Source: Vibrio proteolyticus NBRC 13287 (GTDB lineage: Bacteria; Pseudomonadota; Gammaproteobacteria; Enterobacterales; Vibrionaceae). Taken from it: a stretch of DNA of 64,000 bases. Under the pieces are notes generated by a model. The model was not told the origin of the DNA. It saw only the letters and a program-made list of their open reading frames with translations, and searched no databases. Positions 1-8,269 of the stretch are shown here, piece by piece (position 1 is the stretch's first letter; each line of letters opens with the position of its first letter). The stretch is from assembly GCF_000467125.1 (NCBI RefSeq), contig NZ_BATJ01000007.1:171064-235063 (forward strand). The letters run 5' to 3'. Made by a program: the position numbers and the translations under genes.

Positions 1-1
1 G

Positions 2-676
2 AAGCACCCGATTCTAGGGGATATCAGTAATGAAACATTGATTCATATGGCGGAGCAAAATGGGTTAATTTTTGAAGTCGGCAACTTTGTATTACGGGCT
101 GCGATCGAAAAAGCCGCCGAATGGGCTCCTCGTATCGATGACTTCAAGCTGGCGGTGAATATCTCTGCCATGCAATTGAAAAATCCATTGTTTGCAGAGC
201 AGGTCAACGAACTGCTGCATACGTATCAGCTTCCCGCTCATTATCTGGAACTCGAAGTGACCGAAAGCAGCTTAATTGCAGACGAACATGTGGCCCAAAA
301 CAGCTTAGAAGCGTTGCACCAACTAGGAGTGACATTGTCACTTGATGACTTCGGCACCGGTTATTCCTCTTTCAACTATCTGAAAAAATTCCCTTTTGAC
401 GCCATTAAAATCGACAAGAGCTTTATGCAGCAGTTGGACAGTAGTGATGATGACAAAGAGATCGTCCGTTCTATCGTCAACGTCGCAAAGAAACTTGAGC
501 TGAAAGTGACCGTCGAAGGCATCGAAAGTCAGCAGCATGAGCAGTTTATTATTGAAGAAGGCTGCGACTTTGGTCAGGGCTATTTTTATGGGTTACCCAT
601 GCCTTATGATGAATTTGAAGCCTGCCTGAACAACCAAAATTACACTGGTAGCATTGAAATTCGTTACCCACAATAG
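2..676 (+). CDS. EAL-domain cyclic-di-GMP phosphodiesterase, C-terminal part (gene starts before the window)
   Basis: The frame is open from base 2, so the gene begins upstream of the window; a TTG at 38 lies inside the domain and is not a real start. The visible part is the last two thirds of an EAL domain, which hydrolyses c-di-GMP to pGpG. Seen in order are NISAMQL, EVTES (about base 254), DDFGTGYSS (about 344), IKID and TVEGIE, then the closing GYFYGLPMP. The acidic and lysine residues used for metal binding and catalysis in active EAL enzymes are present, so the domain is probably active. Whether sensor, GGDEF or membrane segments precede it cannot be seen. The next gene follows after 72 bases on the same strand. 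Confidence 0.9.
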   Translation, partial: KHPILGDISNETLIHMAEQNGLIFEVGNFVLRAAIEKAAEWAPRIDDFKLAVNISAMQLKNPLFAEQVNELLHTYQLPAHYLELEVTESSLIADEHVAQNSLEALHQLGVTLSLDDFGTGYSSFNYLKKFPFDAIKIDKSFMQQLDSSDDDKEIVRSIVNVAKKLELKVTVEGIESQQHEQFIIEEGCDFGQGYFYGLPMPYDEFEACLNNQNYTGSIEIRYPQ

Positions 677-748
677 CATCATCTCCTTTACTCACCGGGC
701 GGTGATTCCTATAATCCCCGCCTTTCTCCATCTTACCAGGCAGTCATC

Positions 749-2407
749 ATGGATCAGTTAACCGCGACCCTGAAAAAAATAGAAAAACAAAACTACCGCG
801 CCTATCAACAAATCAAAGGTGAATATGACTTCGGCGACTTTCGTCTGTTCATCGATTACGTCCAGGGCGATCCGTATGCTTCAGCGTCGCGCCTACGCGC
901 TCTTCGCGCCTGGCCCCTTACCGGACTGGAGTGGCTTCTGGATGAGTCTCCTGCCTATCAGATGGCCGCCCGCGACTTTATTGCCCGCAGTTTCGCTGAA
1001 TTTGCTAAGCAGGAAAACAGTGTCAGCATCGCACTGACCGGACAAACTGTACTGGATAACACCGCGGTATTGTTTACCGAAGAAGGCATAGAGCTGCGTT
1101 TTCGTCTTAACCTGCCCGCTGAAGGCCGCAGTGTTCTGGGTAAGAAAGCCAATAACATTCTCACATTCCATTTGCCTAAGTTTCTTCGCCGCGCCACGTT
1201 GGAGCGAGAGCTTGATAAAGTAGCACTGATCCAACATTGTGAGGTGGTTGAAGATCAGGAAGCCCTGCGTGCTCAGTTAGACGAACATGATCTCGCTGCG
1301 TTCGTAGGGAACGGCAGTGTTCTGCCTCGTGTCGCTGGTAACTGCGATCTACCGATGAAAGAAGCCGTGGCGTTTGTGTCGCCTCAAGCACTTCAAATCG
1401 AACTTGATACGCCGAATCAAGGGAAAATACTCGGCATGGGCATTCCGAAGGGCATCACACTGATTGTCGGTGGTGGTTTTCACGGTAAGTCGACGTTGCT
1501 GAATGCCATAGAGAGATCCATTTACAACCACATTCCGGGTGACGGTCGTGAACGTATTGTTACGGATTACAATGCAATGAAAATCCGTGCGGAAGATGGC
1601 CGGTGCGTTCACCACCTCAACCTCTCAAACTACATCAATCATCTGCCGATGGACAAAGACACCGCGGACTTCACCACACAAGATGCATCCGGTTCAACGT
1701 CACAGGCGGCCTGGCTTCAAGAGTCCATCGAGTCCGGCGCCTCCACTCTGCTGATTGATGAAGATACGTCTGCGACAAACTTCATGATCCGCGACGAACG
1801 GATGCAGGCTCTGGTGGCGAAAGGTGATGAGCCAATAACCCCTCTGGTTGATCGTATCGGGCAATTACGTGATGAGCTCGATATCTCAACCATTATCGTT
1901 ATGGGTGGCTCTGGTGATTACTTGGATGTGGCCGATACCGTAATACAAATGCACGACTATCAGGCTGTTGACGTCACAGAAAAAGCACAGCAAGTCATCA
2001 AGCAACACCCGACCATGCGTCACAACGAATGTGAGACACCGCTGGACACGTTCCGCCCACGCGCGTTAAACCGCGCCAATTTACAGGCCATTCTGGCAGA
2101 CGGCAAGTTTCGCATTAACGCTAAGGGGAAAGACTCATTGCGTTTTGGCAAAGAGTTCACGGATTTATCTGCACTTGAGCAGTTAGAATCGGCCAATGAA
2201 GTGAACGCCATTGGTTGGCTGTGGTTCCAGTTAGCGCAGCTCCCTGGCTGGTCAGAAAATCCTGCTAAAGAGCTGGCAGCAATGCTACATAGCACACAGT
2301 GGTACAGCATTATTCCAAATCACGGCGATCTGGCACGCCCTCGTGTTCTGGATACCATGGCCGCGCTCAACCGAATGCGTAAATCTCAATTCAAACCGGC
2401 TAAATAA
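749..2407 (+). CDS. Predicted ATPase of the ABC class (ABC_ATPase family)
   Basis: A 552-residue soluble protein resembling the conserved but uncharacterised 'predicted ATPase of the ABC class' family. A Walker A-like P-loop GGGFHGKST lies at residues 241-249, and an acidic Walker B-like stretch (TLLIDEDTSATNF) lies near residues 333-345. There is no membrane segment and no transporter partner nearby, so transport is unlikely. The N-terminal 200 residues form the family-specific region. The ATG at 749 is close after a putative small hairpin around 692-706, and an intrinsic terminator follows the stop. The substrate and biological role are unknown to me; older databases sometimes give misleading names to this family. 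Confidence 0.8.
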   Translation: MDQLTATLKKIEKQNYRAYQQIKGEYDFGDFRLFIDYVQGDPYASASRLRALRAWPLTGLEWLLDESPAYQMAARDFIARSFAEFAKQENSVSIALTGQTVLDNTAVLFTEEGIELRFRLNLPAEGRSVLGKKANNILTFHLPKFLRRATLERELDKVALIQHCEVVEDQEALRAQLDEHDLAAFVGNGSVLPRVAGNCDLPMKEAVAFVSPQALQIELDTPNQGKILGMGIPKGITLIVGGGFHGKSTLLNAIERSIYNHIPGDGRERIVTDYNAMKIRAEDGRCVHHLNLSNYINHLPMDKDTADFTTQDASGSTSQAAWLQESIESGASTLLIDEDTSATNFMIRDERMQALVAKGDEPITPLVDRIGQLRDELDISTIIVMGGSGDYLDVADTVIQMHDYQAVDVTEKAQQVIKQHPTMRHNECETPLDTFRPRALNRANLQAILADGKFRINAKGKDSLRFGKEFTDLSALEQLESANEVNAIGWLWFQLAQLPGWSENPAKELAAMLHSTQWYSIIPNHGDLARPRVLDTMAALNRMRKSQFKPAK

Positions 2408-2426
2408 CACTCGCTGGAATTAAAAC

Positions 2427-2452
2427 GCCGATGTGTCAGCATCGGCTTTTTT
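2427..2452 (+). terminator. Intrinsic terminator after the ABC-class ATPase gene
   Basis: A 7-bp stem (GCCGATG / CATCGGC) with a 6-base loop is followed by six T. It lies 20 bases after the stop codon at 2407 and just before the ribosome-binding site of the next gene. Confidence 0.75.
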
Positions 2453-2465
2453 GCAAGGACACAAG

Positions 2466-2990
2466 ATGCCATTTTCGCTGACTACGTCACGTCTGATATT
2501 ACGAGATTTCACTCCAGATGACCGAGATACTTTTATCGCCCAGTGCCAACATCCGCACTACCAGCGGTTCTATCATCCTTCAGACCTTACTCAGGACGCC
2601 CTGACAACGAGAGTCGCTGAGTTTATCAACGAAGCGACAATGACGCCACGCTCCCGCTATCATTTGGCCATTGTCGAGAAGGCAAGCCAACGACTGATTG
2701 GGGTTGCAGGCATGCGCCTAGAAGACAACGCCAACGCCGCTATTGGATTTGGCCTTAATGTTAATGAACACGGTAAAGAGTATGCGTTTGAAGCGATGAC
2801 TACGTTGCTGGAATTTGGTATCGCCAGTTATGGCATTAAGCGCATTTACGCTGACACTTTGGTGGAGAATCGACCGGCGGTTATGCTGTGTCAGCGTTTA
2901 GGATTAATAGAGTTTGAACTAAGTGATCAGCCCGACATATTACGGGGCACTAACGTCCAGCCAGTGCGATTGTTCGGCTCAGTACTCTGA
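2466..2990 (+). CDS. GNAT-family N-acetyltransferase (RimJ/RimL-like)
   Basis: A 174-residue acetyltransferase of the GNAT superfamily, which moves acetyl from acetyl-CoA to an amine. The RimJ/RimL-type opening TSRLILRDF is present, then the central strand LIGVAGMRL, and later AIGFGLN and EYAFEAMTTLLEFGI in place of the usual acetyl-CoA loop. The ATG at 2466 is chosen because AAGGA sits 7 bases upstream; a longer reading from 2433 would start inside the upstream terminator. The 3' end overlaps the convergent DnaJ-like gene by 12 bases. The substrate (protein N-terminus or small molecule) cannot be told. Confidence 0.8.
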   Translation: MPFSLTTSRLILRDFTPDDRDTFIAQCQHPHYQRFYHPSDLTQDALTTRVAEFINEATMTPRSRYHLAIVEKASQRLIGVAGMRLEDNANAAIGFGLNVNEHGKEYAFEAMTTLLEFGIASYGIKRIYADTLVENRPAVMLCQRLGLIEFELSDQPDILRGTNVQPVRLFGSVL

Positions 2991-3602
2991 ACGGAGAACA
3001 TTCCAGGCAGAGCAAAGGATCCGAAACTGCTCACTGTTGCCGTTCTCACGATCGGGATGCCATTTTAAAGCCAGCTTTCGCCAGCGTTTCCGTATTTCGG
3101 CCGAAGTGGCGTCCAGCGGTAAGTCAAATAATCTCAGCGCTTTAGCTTTATCCAGATTCCCGATTTCTTTACTACCAACAAAATCCCGGTAGCGGGTCCA
3201 GAATTCATTCAGCAGGCGTTTGACTTCCCCTTCTTCCGCTTCATAGTTGTGCCAGTCACTGTAATACTCACGCAATGGGTCTTCCATGTCGATCACATGC
3301 CCTGACGAGCGAAAAACGTAGGTCAATTCAATGTCCATGGCTTCCACTTGCAGCCACTGTCGCGGATAGAGTGTTTCCTGCAGTTGATACAAAGCGTTCA
3401 TCATCAGGAAATTACGCTTAAACAGGTCTTTCTCCGGAGAAGAATCCAATACCGGCATCAATTCCAGTTCACTTAAACACGCAGCTAACGTGTGTACTTT
3501 CCAGCCCTGGGGCTGCTCTTTCAACACTTCCAGAATAGGCCACAGTAGTGGATTCTCGATTTCGTGTATAAATTGTTCCGAAAGTTGATGCTGTTCAGTC
3601 AT
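2979..3602 (-). CDS. DnaJ-related protein with C-terminal J domain
   Basis: A 207-residue protein with the layout of the 'DNAJ-related' family. A roughly 140-residue N-terminal region of unknown role is followed by a short C-terminal J domain (about residues 155-207) carrying the HPD tripeptide (WHPDRENG) that stimulates DnaK ATPase. It lacks the Gly/Phe and zinc-finger regions of DnaJ, so it is more likely a specialised J-protein that recruits DnaK to a particular client. The gene converges on the acetyltransferase gene with a 12-base overlap. The start is weakly defined: an AAGGA lies about 14 bases upstream of the ATG. Confidence 0.8.
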   Translation of the reverse strand: MTEQHQLSEQFIHEIENPLLWPILEVLKEQPQGWKVHTLAACLSELELMPVLDSSPEKDLFKRNFLMMNALYQLQETLYPRQWLQVEAMDIELTYVFRSSGHVIDMEDPLREYYSDWHNYEAEEGEVKRLLNEFWTRYRDFVGSKEIGNLDKAKALRLFDLPLDATSAEIRKRWRKLALKWHPDRENGNSEQFRILCSAWNVLRSEY

Positions 3603-3693
3603 AGTCGAATGCTTGATCCTTAAGTCGTCGCTCTCTCACTATAGGATCAAAATTCACCAGATTCAGCCACATGGAACAAAGGAATTGATCTCT

Positions 3694-3720
3694 GCGACAA
3701 AAAAGCCAGCTTTCGCTGGC
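3694..3720 (-). terminator. Intrinsic terminator after the 2OG-Fe(II) oxygenase gene
   Basis: Read on the minus strand, GCCAGC-GAAA-GCTGGC is followed by a run of T. It sits 11 bases past the oxygenase stop codon, in the gap before the DnaJ-like gene's 5' end. Confidence 0.75.
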
Positions 3721-3731
3721 TCGTTGCTTGA

Positions 3732-4571
3732 TTAGATAACGCCCAGCTCACGCAGACGCTCCATCAGGTAGCTGTGCGCGGTATAGCGTTCAGACAGAAC
3801 CACGTCTGGTTTTGGGTGCAAGAACAGAGGCAATGAAATACGCGATTTCTCCTGACGTTCACCCGTCGGATTGATCACTCGGTGTGTCGTGCTTGGGAAA
3901 TAACCACCGGACGCTTCCTGAAGCATATCTCCGATGTTGATGATCAGATTACCGAAATCACATGGCACATCAATCCACTCACCTTCCTGGCTTTTAACTT
4001 GCAGACCCGGCTCGTTAGCGGCTGGCAGAACTGTCAACAAGTTGATGTCTTCATGAGCAGCGGCACGAATCGCACCAGGCTCCTCATCACCACTCATTGG
4101 TGGGTAGTGCAGAATACGCAACAACGTTTTGTCACTGCCATTGATCATCTCTGATAAAGCCACAGAGAACTTCTCTTGCACGTCTTTCGGCGCATGTGCT
4201 TCAACCCAGCTCAGCAGAGTCTGGGCAAATTCATTCGCACGCTGGTAGTAGTCCAGAATCTGAGCTTTTAGCTCTTCAGGAATCTGCCCCCAAGGGTACA
4301 CATGAAAGTACTCTTTAATGTCTTTGACCGAATGCCCCTTAGCCACTTCAGAGACACTTGGTGGAAAGTAGCCATCTTGGGTATCAACGTTAAATTGGAA
4401 TTCATTTTTGCGTTCTGAACTAAAAAACTCGTACCAATTCTGATAGATAGACTCAACCAGTTCTTGTGGGATTGGGTGATTTTTCAGAACACCGAATCCG
4501 GTTTCACGTAGTGATTTGACAAATTGCTCCGCCGCATCTTCGGCAAGGTAATCGACAGTTTCCAGTTTCAT
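3732..4571 (-). CDS. 2-oxoglutarate/Fe(II)-dependent oxygenase, isopenicillin N synthase-like
   Basis: A 279-residue non-heme iron oxygenase of the isopenicillin N synthase/2OG-dioxygenase family. The iron triad is visible as H173-x-D175 (AAHEDINLL) and H230 (TTHRVINP). The RxS pair that binds the 2-oxoglutarate carboxylate is R244/S246 (KSRISLPLF). Substrate is unknown; relatives hydroxylate or desaturate small molecules. The start at 4571 (MKLETVDYL) is preferred because the upstream extension to 4637 is unlike the family. It is monocistronic, divergent from the yjdF-like gene, and ends at an intrinsic terminator. A long inverted repeat (4725-4755) lies in the shared upstream region. Confidence 0.82.
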   Translation of the reverse strand: MKLETVDYLAEDAAEQFVKSLRETGFGVLKNHPIPQELVESIYQNWYEFFSSERKNEFQFNVDTQDGYFPPSVSEVAKGHSVKDIKEYFHVYPWGQIPEELKAQILDYYQRANEFAQTLLSWVEAHAPKDVQEKFSVALSEMINGSDKTLLRILHYPPMSGDEEPGAIRAAAHEDINLLTVLPAANEPGLQVKSQEGEWIDVPCDFGNLIINIGDMLQEASGGYFPSTTHRVINPTGERQEKSRISLPLFLHPKPDVVLSERYTAHSYLMERLRELGVI

Positions 4572-4724
4572 GACTTTACTATTTGTTATTAATGGCTTTG
4601 AGCGGCTGATAATAGATACCCACCGTTTGTAAATCAAACTTTAATGAAATGCTGAAGTTTAATTGTGAAATTATTGAGCGATCTTCGATGTTTTCAACAG
4701 CAATCGTTTACGTCGTGTGGAAAA

Positions 4725-4755
4725 ACACACAATTGAACAACGTTCGATTGTGTGT
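4725..4755. promoter_or_regulatory. Long near-perfect inverted repeat, candidate operator
   Basis: Two 14-base arms (ACACACAATTGAAC and GTTCGATTGTGTGT) match at 13 of 14 positions around a 3-base spacer. It lies 35 bases upstream of the yjdF-like start and 153 bases upstream of the oxygenase start. No T run follows, so a terminator is less likely than a protein-binding site. No regulator gene is adjacent. Confidence 0.5.
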
Positions 4756-4790
4756 CATGCTTCTGTGAATGGATAAAGGCAGGAGCCACT

Positions 4791-5408
4791 ATGTCATCAA
4801 CCAATTCCACTGTATTACCGTTCAAAAACAACAGAACTCTTCTTATATTGACGCTTCTTTACGGGGTGTTATTTATCTTCAGTGCTATTGAGCCTTCTTC
4901 ACGTGCGGTATGGGTAGCTGAAATCGTCCCTGCTGTGCTCATTCTTGGCGGCATCTATGCGCTCTCACAGCAATTCCGTTTTAGTGACACTGCTTATGTG
5001 ATGATGTTTATCTGGCTGGCACTGCATACTATTGGCGCAAAATACACCTTCGCTGAAGTCCCCTTTGACTGGTTCAATCAGTTAATTGGCTCAGAAAGGA
5101 ATAACTTTGACCGCGTGGCTCACTTCTCTATTGGCCTGTATGCTTATCCCATTGCTGAATACTTAATCAGAAATAAGCATTGCAAACCTGTGTTGGCTGG
5201 CTTTTTTGGTTTGTTCGCGATCATGAGTGTTGCAGCTGGCTATGAAATCATCGAATGGTGGTATGCGACTGTTGCTGGCGGGGATGAAGGCATCGCTTTT
5301 CTGGGGTCTCAAGGCGACATTTGGGATGCTCAAAAGGACATGCTGTGTGACACATTGGGCGCGATCACATCGTTGTGCATCATGATCGCGCAATCCCGGT
5401 TTCGCTAA
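4791..5408 (+). CDS. Inner-membrane protein, DUF2238 / YjdF family
   Basis: A 205-residue polytopic membrane protein with about five to six hydrophobic segments. It resembles E. coli YjdF (DUF2238). Conserved stretches are NNFDRVAHFSIGLYAYP in the middle and, near the end, GYEIIEWW followed by GDIWDAQKDMLCDTLGA; these charged and aromatic residues within membrane segments are the family's hallmark. Function is not established. The ATG at 4791 has an AGGAG five bases upstream. The stop overlaps the convergent cutA stop by four bases. A strong inverted repeat precedes the gene and may control it. Confidence 0.82.
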   Translation: MSSTNSTVLPFKNNRTLLILTLLYGVLFIFSAIEPSSRAVWVAEIVPAVLILGGIYALSQQFRFSDTAYVMMFIWLALHTIGAKYTFAEVPFDWFNQLIGSERNNFDRVAHFSIGLYAYPIAEYLIRNKHCKPVLAGFFGLFAIMSVAAGYEIIEWWYATVAGGDEGIAFLGSQGDIWDAQKDMLCDTLGAITSLCIMIAQSRFR

Positions 5409-5728
5409 ACCTGCGTATTGGCCTGTAACCAGCTTAAATAAGGATTGAAGCCATCGATAATCGGCACTTGTACGATCTGCGGAACTTCGTATTCATGAAC
5501 CGCTAACACTTCCCGTTCAAGTGCCTCATAACATGCACAACGTGTTTTAATCACCATCAATATCTCGTCATCACGACATACAGCACCTTCCCAAACATAA
5601 TGACTGTTGATAGGAATCGTTTGGATGCATGCCGCCAGTTGATGGCGCAACAAACTCTCGATGATCTGATCGGCGTTTTGGTGATTGTTGACTGTGGTCA
5701 GAACAATACAGAATTTTTCAGATTCCAT
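5405..5728 (-). CDS. cutA: CutA1 divalent-cation tolerance protein
   Basis: A 107-residue CutA family protein, a small trimeric fold related to PII signalling proteins and linked to copper and other divalent metal tolerance. Typical stretches are CIVLTTVNN, AACIQTIPINSHYVWEG, ILMVIKTR and VHEYEVPQIVQVPI. The second ATG (5728) is chosen because GGAGGG lies seven bases upstream; the first ATG at 5734 would sit almost on top of it. In Enterobacteria cutA lies beside dsbD, but here it stands alone, convergent with the yjdF-like gene. Confidence 0.9.
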   Translation of the reverse strand: MESEKFCIVLTTVNNHQNADQIIESLLRHQLAACIQTIPINSHYVWEGAVCRDDEILMVIKTRCACYEALEREVLAVHEYEVPQIVQVPIIDGFNPYLSWLQANTQV

Positions 5729-5887
5729 CTTCATTCCCTCCGATTGGCACGCCTTTCATCACAGGCGTGGTAAATTTTTCGATCTAATGGTGATTGCGGC
5801 TCTGCGTTTGCATAAATACCACACTATTAATTATGAATTGGCTCTCAAAGTACACAAATAAGATTATCAATATAACTCCGCATTAAA

Positions 5888-5910
5888 CCTGATCATCTAT
5901 GATGGTCAGG
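5888..5910. other. Hairpin with 10-bp stem upstream of the small zinc-ribbon gene
   Basis: CCTGATCATC and GATGGTCAGG pair around a TAT loop with one G-T wobble. It lies 48 bases before the start at 5958. No T run follows, so it is either an operator or a leader hairpin of that gene; there is no evidence to choose. Confidence 0.35.
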
Positions 5911-5957
5911 CATAACAAAAAACATTTCTATCTATTATTTGCTTGCTGAGACGATTT

Positions 5958-6173
5958 ATGAACACACCAAAAACCAATGCAAACGCAACATTGTGCTGCC
6001 CTTTATGCGAAAGTGAAGAATTTCTGATTTCGGAAAACAGTCACAATATGCTATGCGCTCACTGTGGCTCCTTTCTGCAAAATATCAACCAGATCCATCG
6101 CACGGTCAGTAATTCAGGGGTAACTTCAGCTTCAACCAACTACATTCACAACACCAACTGCACGTCACACTGA
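5958..6173 (+). CDS. Small zinc-ribbon protein, hypothetical
   Basis: A 71-residue protein with two CxxC knuckles (CCPLCES and CAHCGS) about 20 residues apart, the spacing of a small zinc ribbon. The tail is rich in Ser, Thr and Asn and looks disordered. I do not recognise the family. The ATG at 5958 is preferred over an in-frame TTG at 5943. It is flanked by a leader hairpin and a downstream bidirectional terminator, which supports a real transcribed gene. Roles such as nucleic-acid binding or a zinc-responsive accessory are possible guesses only. Confidence 0.55.
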   Translation: MNTPKTNANATLCCPLCESEEFLISENSHNMLCAHCGSFLQNINQIHRTVSNSGVTSASTNYIHNTNCTSH

Positions 6174-6192
6174 AACTGCACTGGCGGAAAAC

Positions 6193-6227
6193 AATAAAGC
6201 CAAACTGATTCGCAGCTTGGCTTTATT
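6193..6227. terminator. Bidirectional intrinsic terminator
   Basis: An 11-base arm AATAAAGCCAA pairs with TTGGCTTTATT. T-rich tracts occur on both sides, serving the zinc-ribbon gene on the plus strand and the HAD phosphatase gene on the minus strand. Confidence 0.7.
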
Positions 6228-6233
6228 TTCGCG

Positions 6234-6881
6234 TTATAACCATTGGGAGATATCCCTAAGATTGTCGATCGCGTGAACGGTGTGTGAGTACGTTCTGGAG
6301 TGTGGTCCGAGTAACTGCAATGTCCTCACGCCAGCGCGCAGCCCGGCCTCCAACCCCTTCGGCGTATCATCGATATATAAGCACTCTTCCAGCGTAAAAC
6401 CCATATTCATCGCAGAGTAACGAATGAGGTCTGGTTCCGGCTTCCAGCTATTGGTATCAAACGCAGAAAACACTTTACCTTCAAAATACGGCATTAACCC
6501 CGTCAAAATCAGGGCATGCTTGGTCTTTTCCTGAGGGCCGTTGGTAGCAACACAGTACTCAATGTGTCTGGAATCGAGCATCTGAAGAATGTCCTGAGCG
6601 CCATCCATCGCCTTAAGGCCGTGCTCAAAAAGCTTTTGAACTTCATCACGATAAAGAGGTTCCAGAACATCAATGGACACCTGAAGATTCAAATGATCAC
6701 GTGTTTGAGCCAAAATATCCGCCAGCTTGCCCCCCTCAAAATTCGCCAGAGCATCTTCGTAGCGATATCGGGCACCAAAACTGTTAAACACATTGACCAG
6801 CGCCTCGCAGCACAATTTTTCACTATCGACTAACGTGCCATCACAATCAAAAATGACACATTTCACCTTTTTTTTATGCAT
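6234..6881 (-). CDS. HAD-superfamily phosphatase, YieH/beta-phosphoglucomutase-like
   Basis: A 215-residue HAD subfamily IA hydrolase. Motif I is IFDCDGTLVDSE (nucleophile D13 in this reading), motif II is the TNGP stretch (VATNGPQEK), motif III is the Lys in SWKPEPD, and motif IV is the acidic YIDDTPKG. The helical cap lies between motifs I and II. The TNGP and WKPEP stretches resemble E. coli YieH, a 6-phosphogluconate phosphatase, more than most relatives, but the substrate remains a guess. AGGTGA precedes the ATG by five bases. The gene is monocistronic. Confidence 0.85.
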   Translation of the reverse strand: MHKKKVKCVIFDCDGTLVDSEKLCCEALVNVFNSFGARYRYEDALANFEGGKLADILAQTRDHLNLQVSIDVLEPLYRDEVQKLFEHGLKAMDGAQDILQMLDSRHIEYCVATNGPQEKTKHALILTGLMPYFEGKVFSAFDTNSWKPEPDLIRYSAMNMGFTLEECLYIDDTPKGLEAGLRAGVRTLQLLGPHSRTYSHTVHAIDNLRDISQWL

Positions 6882-7017
6882 TTAAGTCACCTAAGCTGCT
6901 AACGCTAAATTCGATAATAGGTGCTAATAGCCATGCATAAAGGATCCAGTTAACAGAAATAGTGTATTGCTCGGCGTGAATGACAAAAGTTCAGACAATA
7001 TCACTCTTTCTCATTCA

Positions 7018-7536
7018 TCAAGTATCAGCTTGTTCGATGTAAACGGTTTTCCCACTCTGGGGTAGCTGGCATTTTTGTGCCACGGAATACGCAAAAGCCT
7101 GAGCCAGTTGGGCATCGTTTCCTTGTGCTACCACATCAGAAATCAATGATGCCGACTCTTGTTGCGTAACAATAGCGCACGCGACAGGTTCACCAGACAG
7201 AAAGCCAAGGTAAAGGTCACACGGTGAGGAGTAGATAATTTGGGTGAAAAATTCGATCGTCAAAGCCTGTTCCTGCTCCCCTTCCCAAACCTGCGCCTGA
7301 AGCAAAGCAAACATCACCGTGAGGCGGTGAAAGTCGACCAGGAAAACGTCTTGCTCCGGAAACAGTGTGCTTCCTGCGAATTCATCCTGGCTCAATTCGT
7401 GGTAGGTAAATAATGCGGCTCGTTTTTGATAAAGAGAGTGACCGGCAAGGCTTTCCTGAGTAGGAAATTCAACATCGATCTGACTGGCAAGCCAGTTATT
7501 TTTGAGTTCGGCGATAGCCTGCACAGAAGTTGCCAT
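7018..7536 (-). CDS. Hypothetical protein with possible GNAT-like fold
   Basis: A 172-residue soluble protein that I do not recognise. The C-terminal half (DLYLGFLSGEPVACAIVTQQ, then SLISDVVAQ) has the strand pattern of an acetyltransferase core, but the acetyl-CoA loop (Q/RxxGxG/A) is not visible, so any catalytic role is doubtful. GGGA lies nine bases before the ATG. It stands alone between the HAD gene and a divergent lipoprotein gene. Confidence 0.6.
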   Translation of the reverse strand: MATSVQAIAELKNNWLASQIDVEFPTQESLAGHSLYQKRAALFTYHELSQDEFAGSTLFPEQDVFLVDFHRLTVMFALLQAQVWEGEQEQALTIEFFTQIIYSSPCDLYLGFLSGEPVACAIVTQQESASLISDVVAQGNDAQLAQAFAYSVAQKCQLPQSGKTVYIEQADT

Positions 7537-7675
7537 TGTCAGTCATCCCAAGTAAGGCTTAAAATCATGCAGGCAGCATACCACCCCGTATGTGATGAGC
7601 AAGCAGTTATTTTCTAAGCGTTTCTTTGTCTGAACAAACTGCTATCATGGGTAAAAACATTGACAGGAAAAAGAA

Positions 7676-8149
7676 ATGCTAAAGAAAATCACCCTGATGT
7701 CTATGATTTCGCTCGGGCTGGCTGGCTGTAGTGGTGACGAGGTTGGTGACGTCAGCCTGGGATTATTCACGATGAAAGACATTAAACTTAACTACCTCCA
7801 GGACCCTATCGTCAGTGGCGTGACTTGCCACGTCGCCTCCATTGAAGCCGACTTGAGCCTGGCAGATCCTTCAGACAGTTCGATTTCCTGTCGTCAGACT
7901 GGTGAAATCACCCCGGAAATGATTGCTGAGATAGACAAATCCGCTTCCGGTGAAGTGGTATTTAAAAAATCAAAAAGCATCTTTTTTAAAAGTATGAAAA
8001 TCAGACGTATTCTGGACGCGCAAAATCAAACTCTGATGTATATCTCCTATTCGACCAAAGAAACATCCGGCAGCTTCAAGCATAGCTTGTCGACCGTGCC
8101 GTTATGGGGAACCAAAGCTTACGGCGCGTACACAACAGATAAGAAATAA
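7676..8149 (+). CDS. creA: CreA-family lipoprotein
   Basis: A 157-residue exported protein. The N-terminus is a lipoprotein signal peptide with lipobox LAGC (Cys18), so it is probably anchored to a membrane facing the periplasm. The rest matches CreA: VSLGLFTMKD, DPIVSGVTCHVAS, ISCRQTGEI, GEVVFKKSKSIFFKSMKI and the closing STVPLW. In E. coli creA stands beside the creBC sensor genes, but here no creBC or creD is near. The biochemical function is unknown. The start at 7676 is preceded by AGGAAAAAGA. Confidence 0.85.
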   Translation: MLKKITLMSMISLGLAGCSGDEVGDVSLGLFTMKDIKLNYLQDPIVSGVTCHVASIEADLSLADPSDSSISCRQTGEITPEMIAEIDKSASGEVVFKKSKSIFFKSMKIRRILDAQNQTLMYISYSTKETSGSFKHSLSTVPLWGTKAYGAYTTDKK

Positions 8150-8168
8150 TCAACCAGAATCTAAGAAT

Positions 8169-8197
8169 GCGACGACTGCTCACGTTGTCGCCTTTTT
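8169..8197 (+). terminator. Intrinsic terminator after creA-like gene
   Basis: GCGACGAC and GTTGTCGC pair (one wobble) around a 7-base loop and are followed by five T, 20 bases beyond the stop codon. Confidence 0.75.
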
Positions 8198-8269
8198 ATG
8201 TAATAAAGATGAAAACTATCTATTCTTTGTGTGATATGATGCGGCAAAATTTTCAACCTCACTGACAAC

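Noticed and set aside
692..706. Small hairpin CACCG-GG-CGGTG after the EAL gene as a terminator
   Set aside because: The stem is only five base pairs and no T run follows; it is too weak to call.
338..731. Minus-strand frames over the EAL gene end
   Set aside because: They lie antisense to a strongly conserved coding sequence, with no ribosome-binding site and no family resemblance.
893..1391. Several overlapping minus-strand frames inside the ABC-class ATPase gene
   Set aside because: They are shadows of a well-supported gene, with atypical composition and no motifs.
5958..6173. Antitoxin or toxin of a toxin-antitoxin pair
   Set aside because: No partner gene is adjacent and the neighbours are unrelated enzymes.
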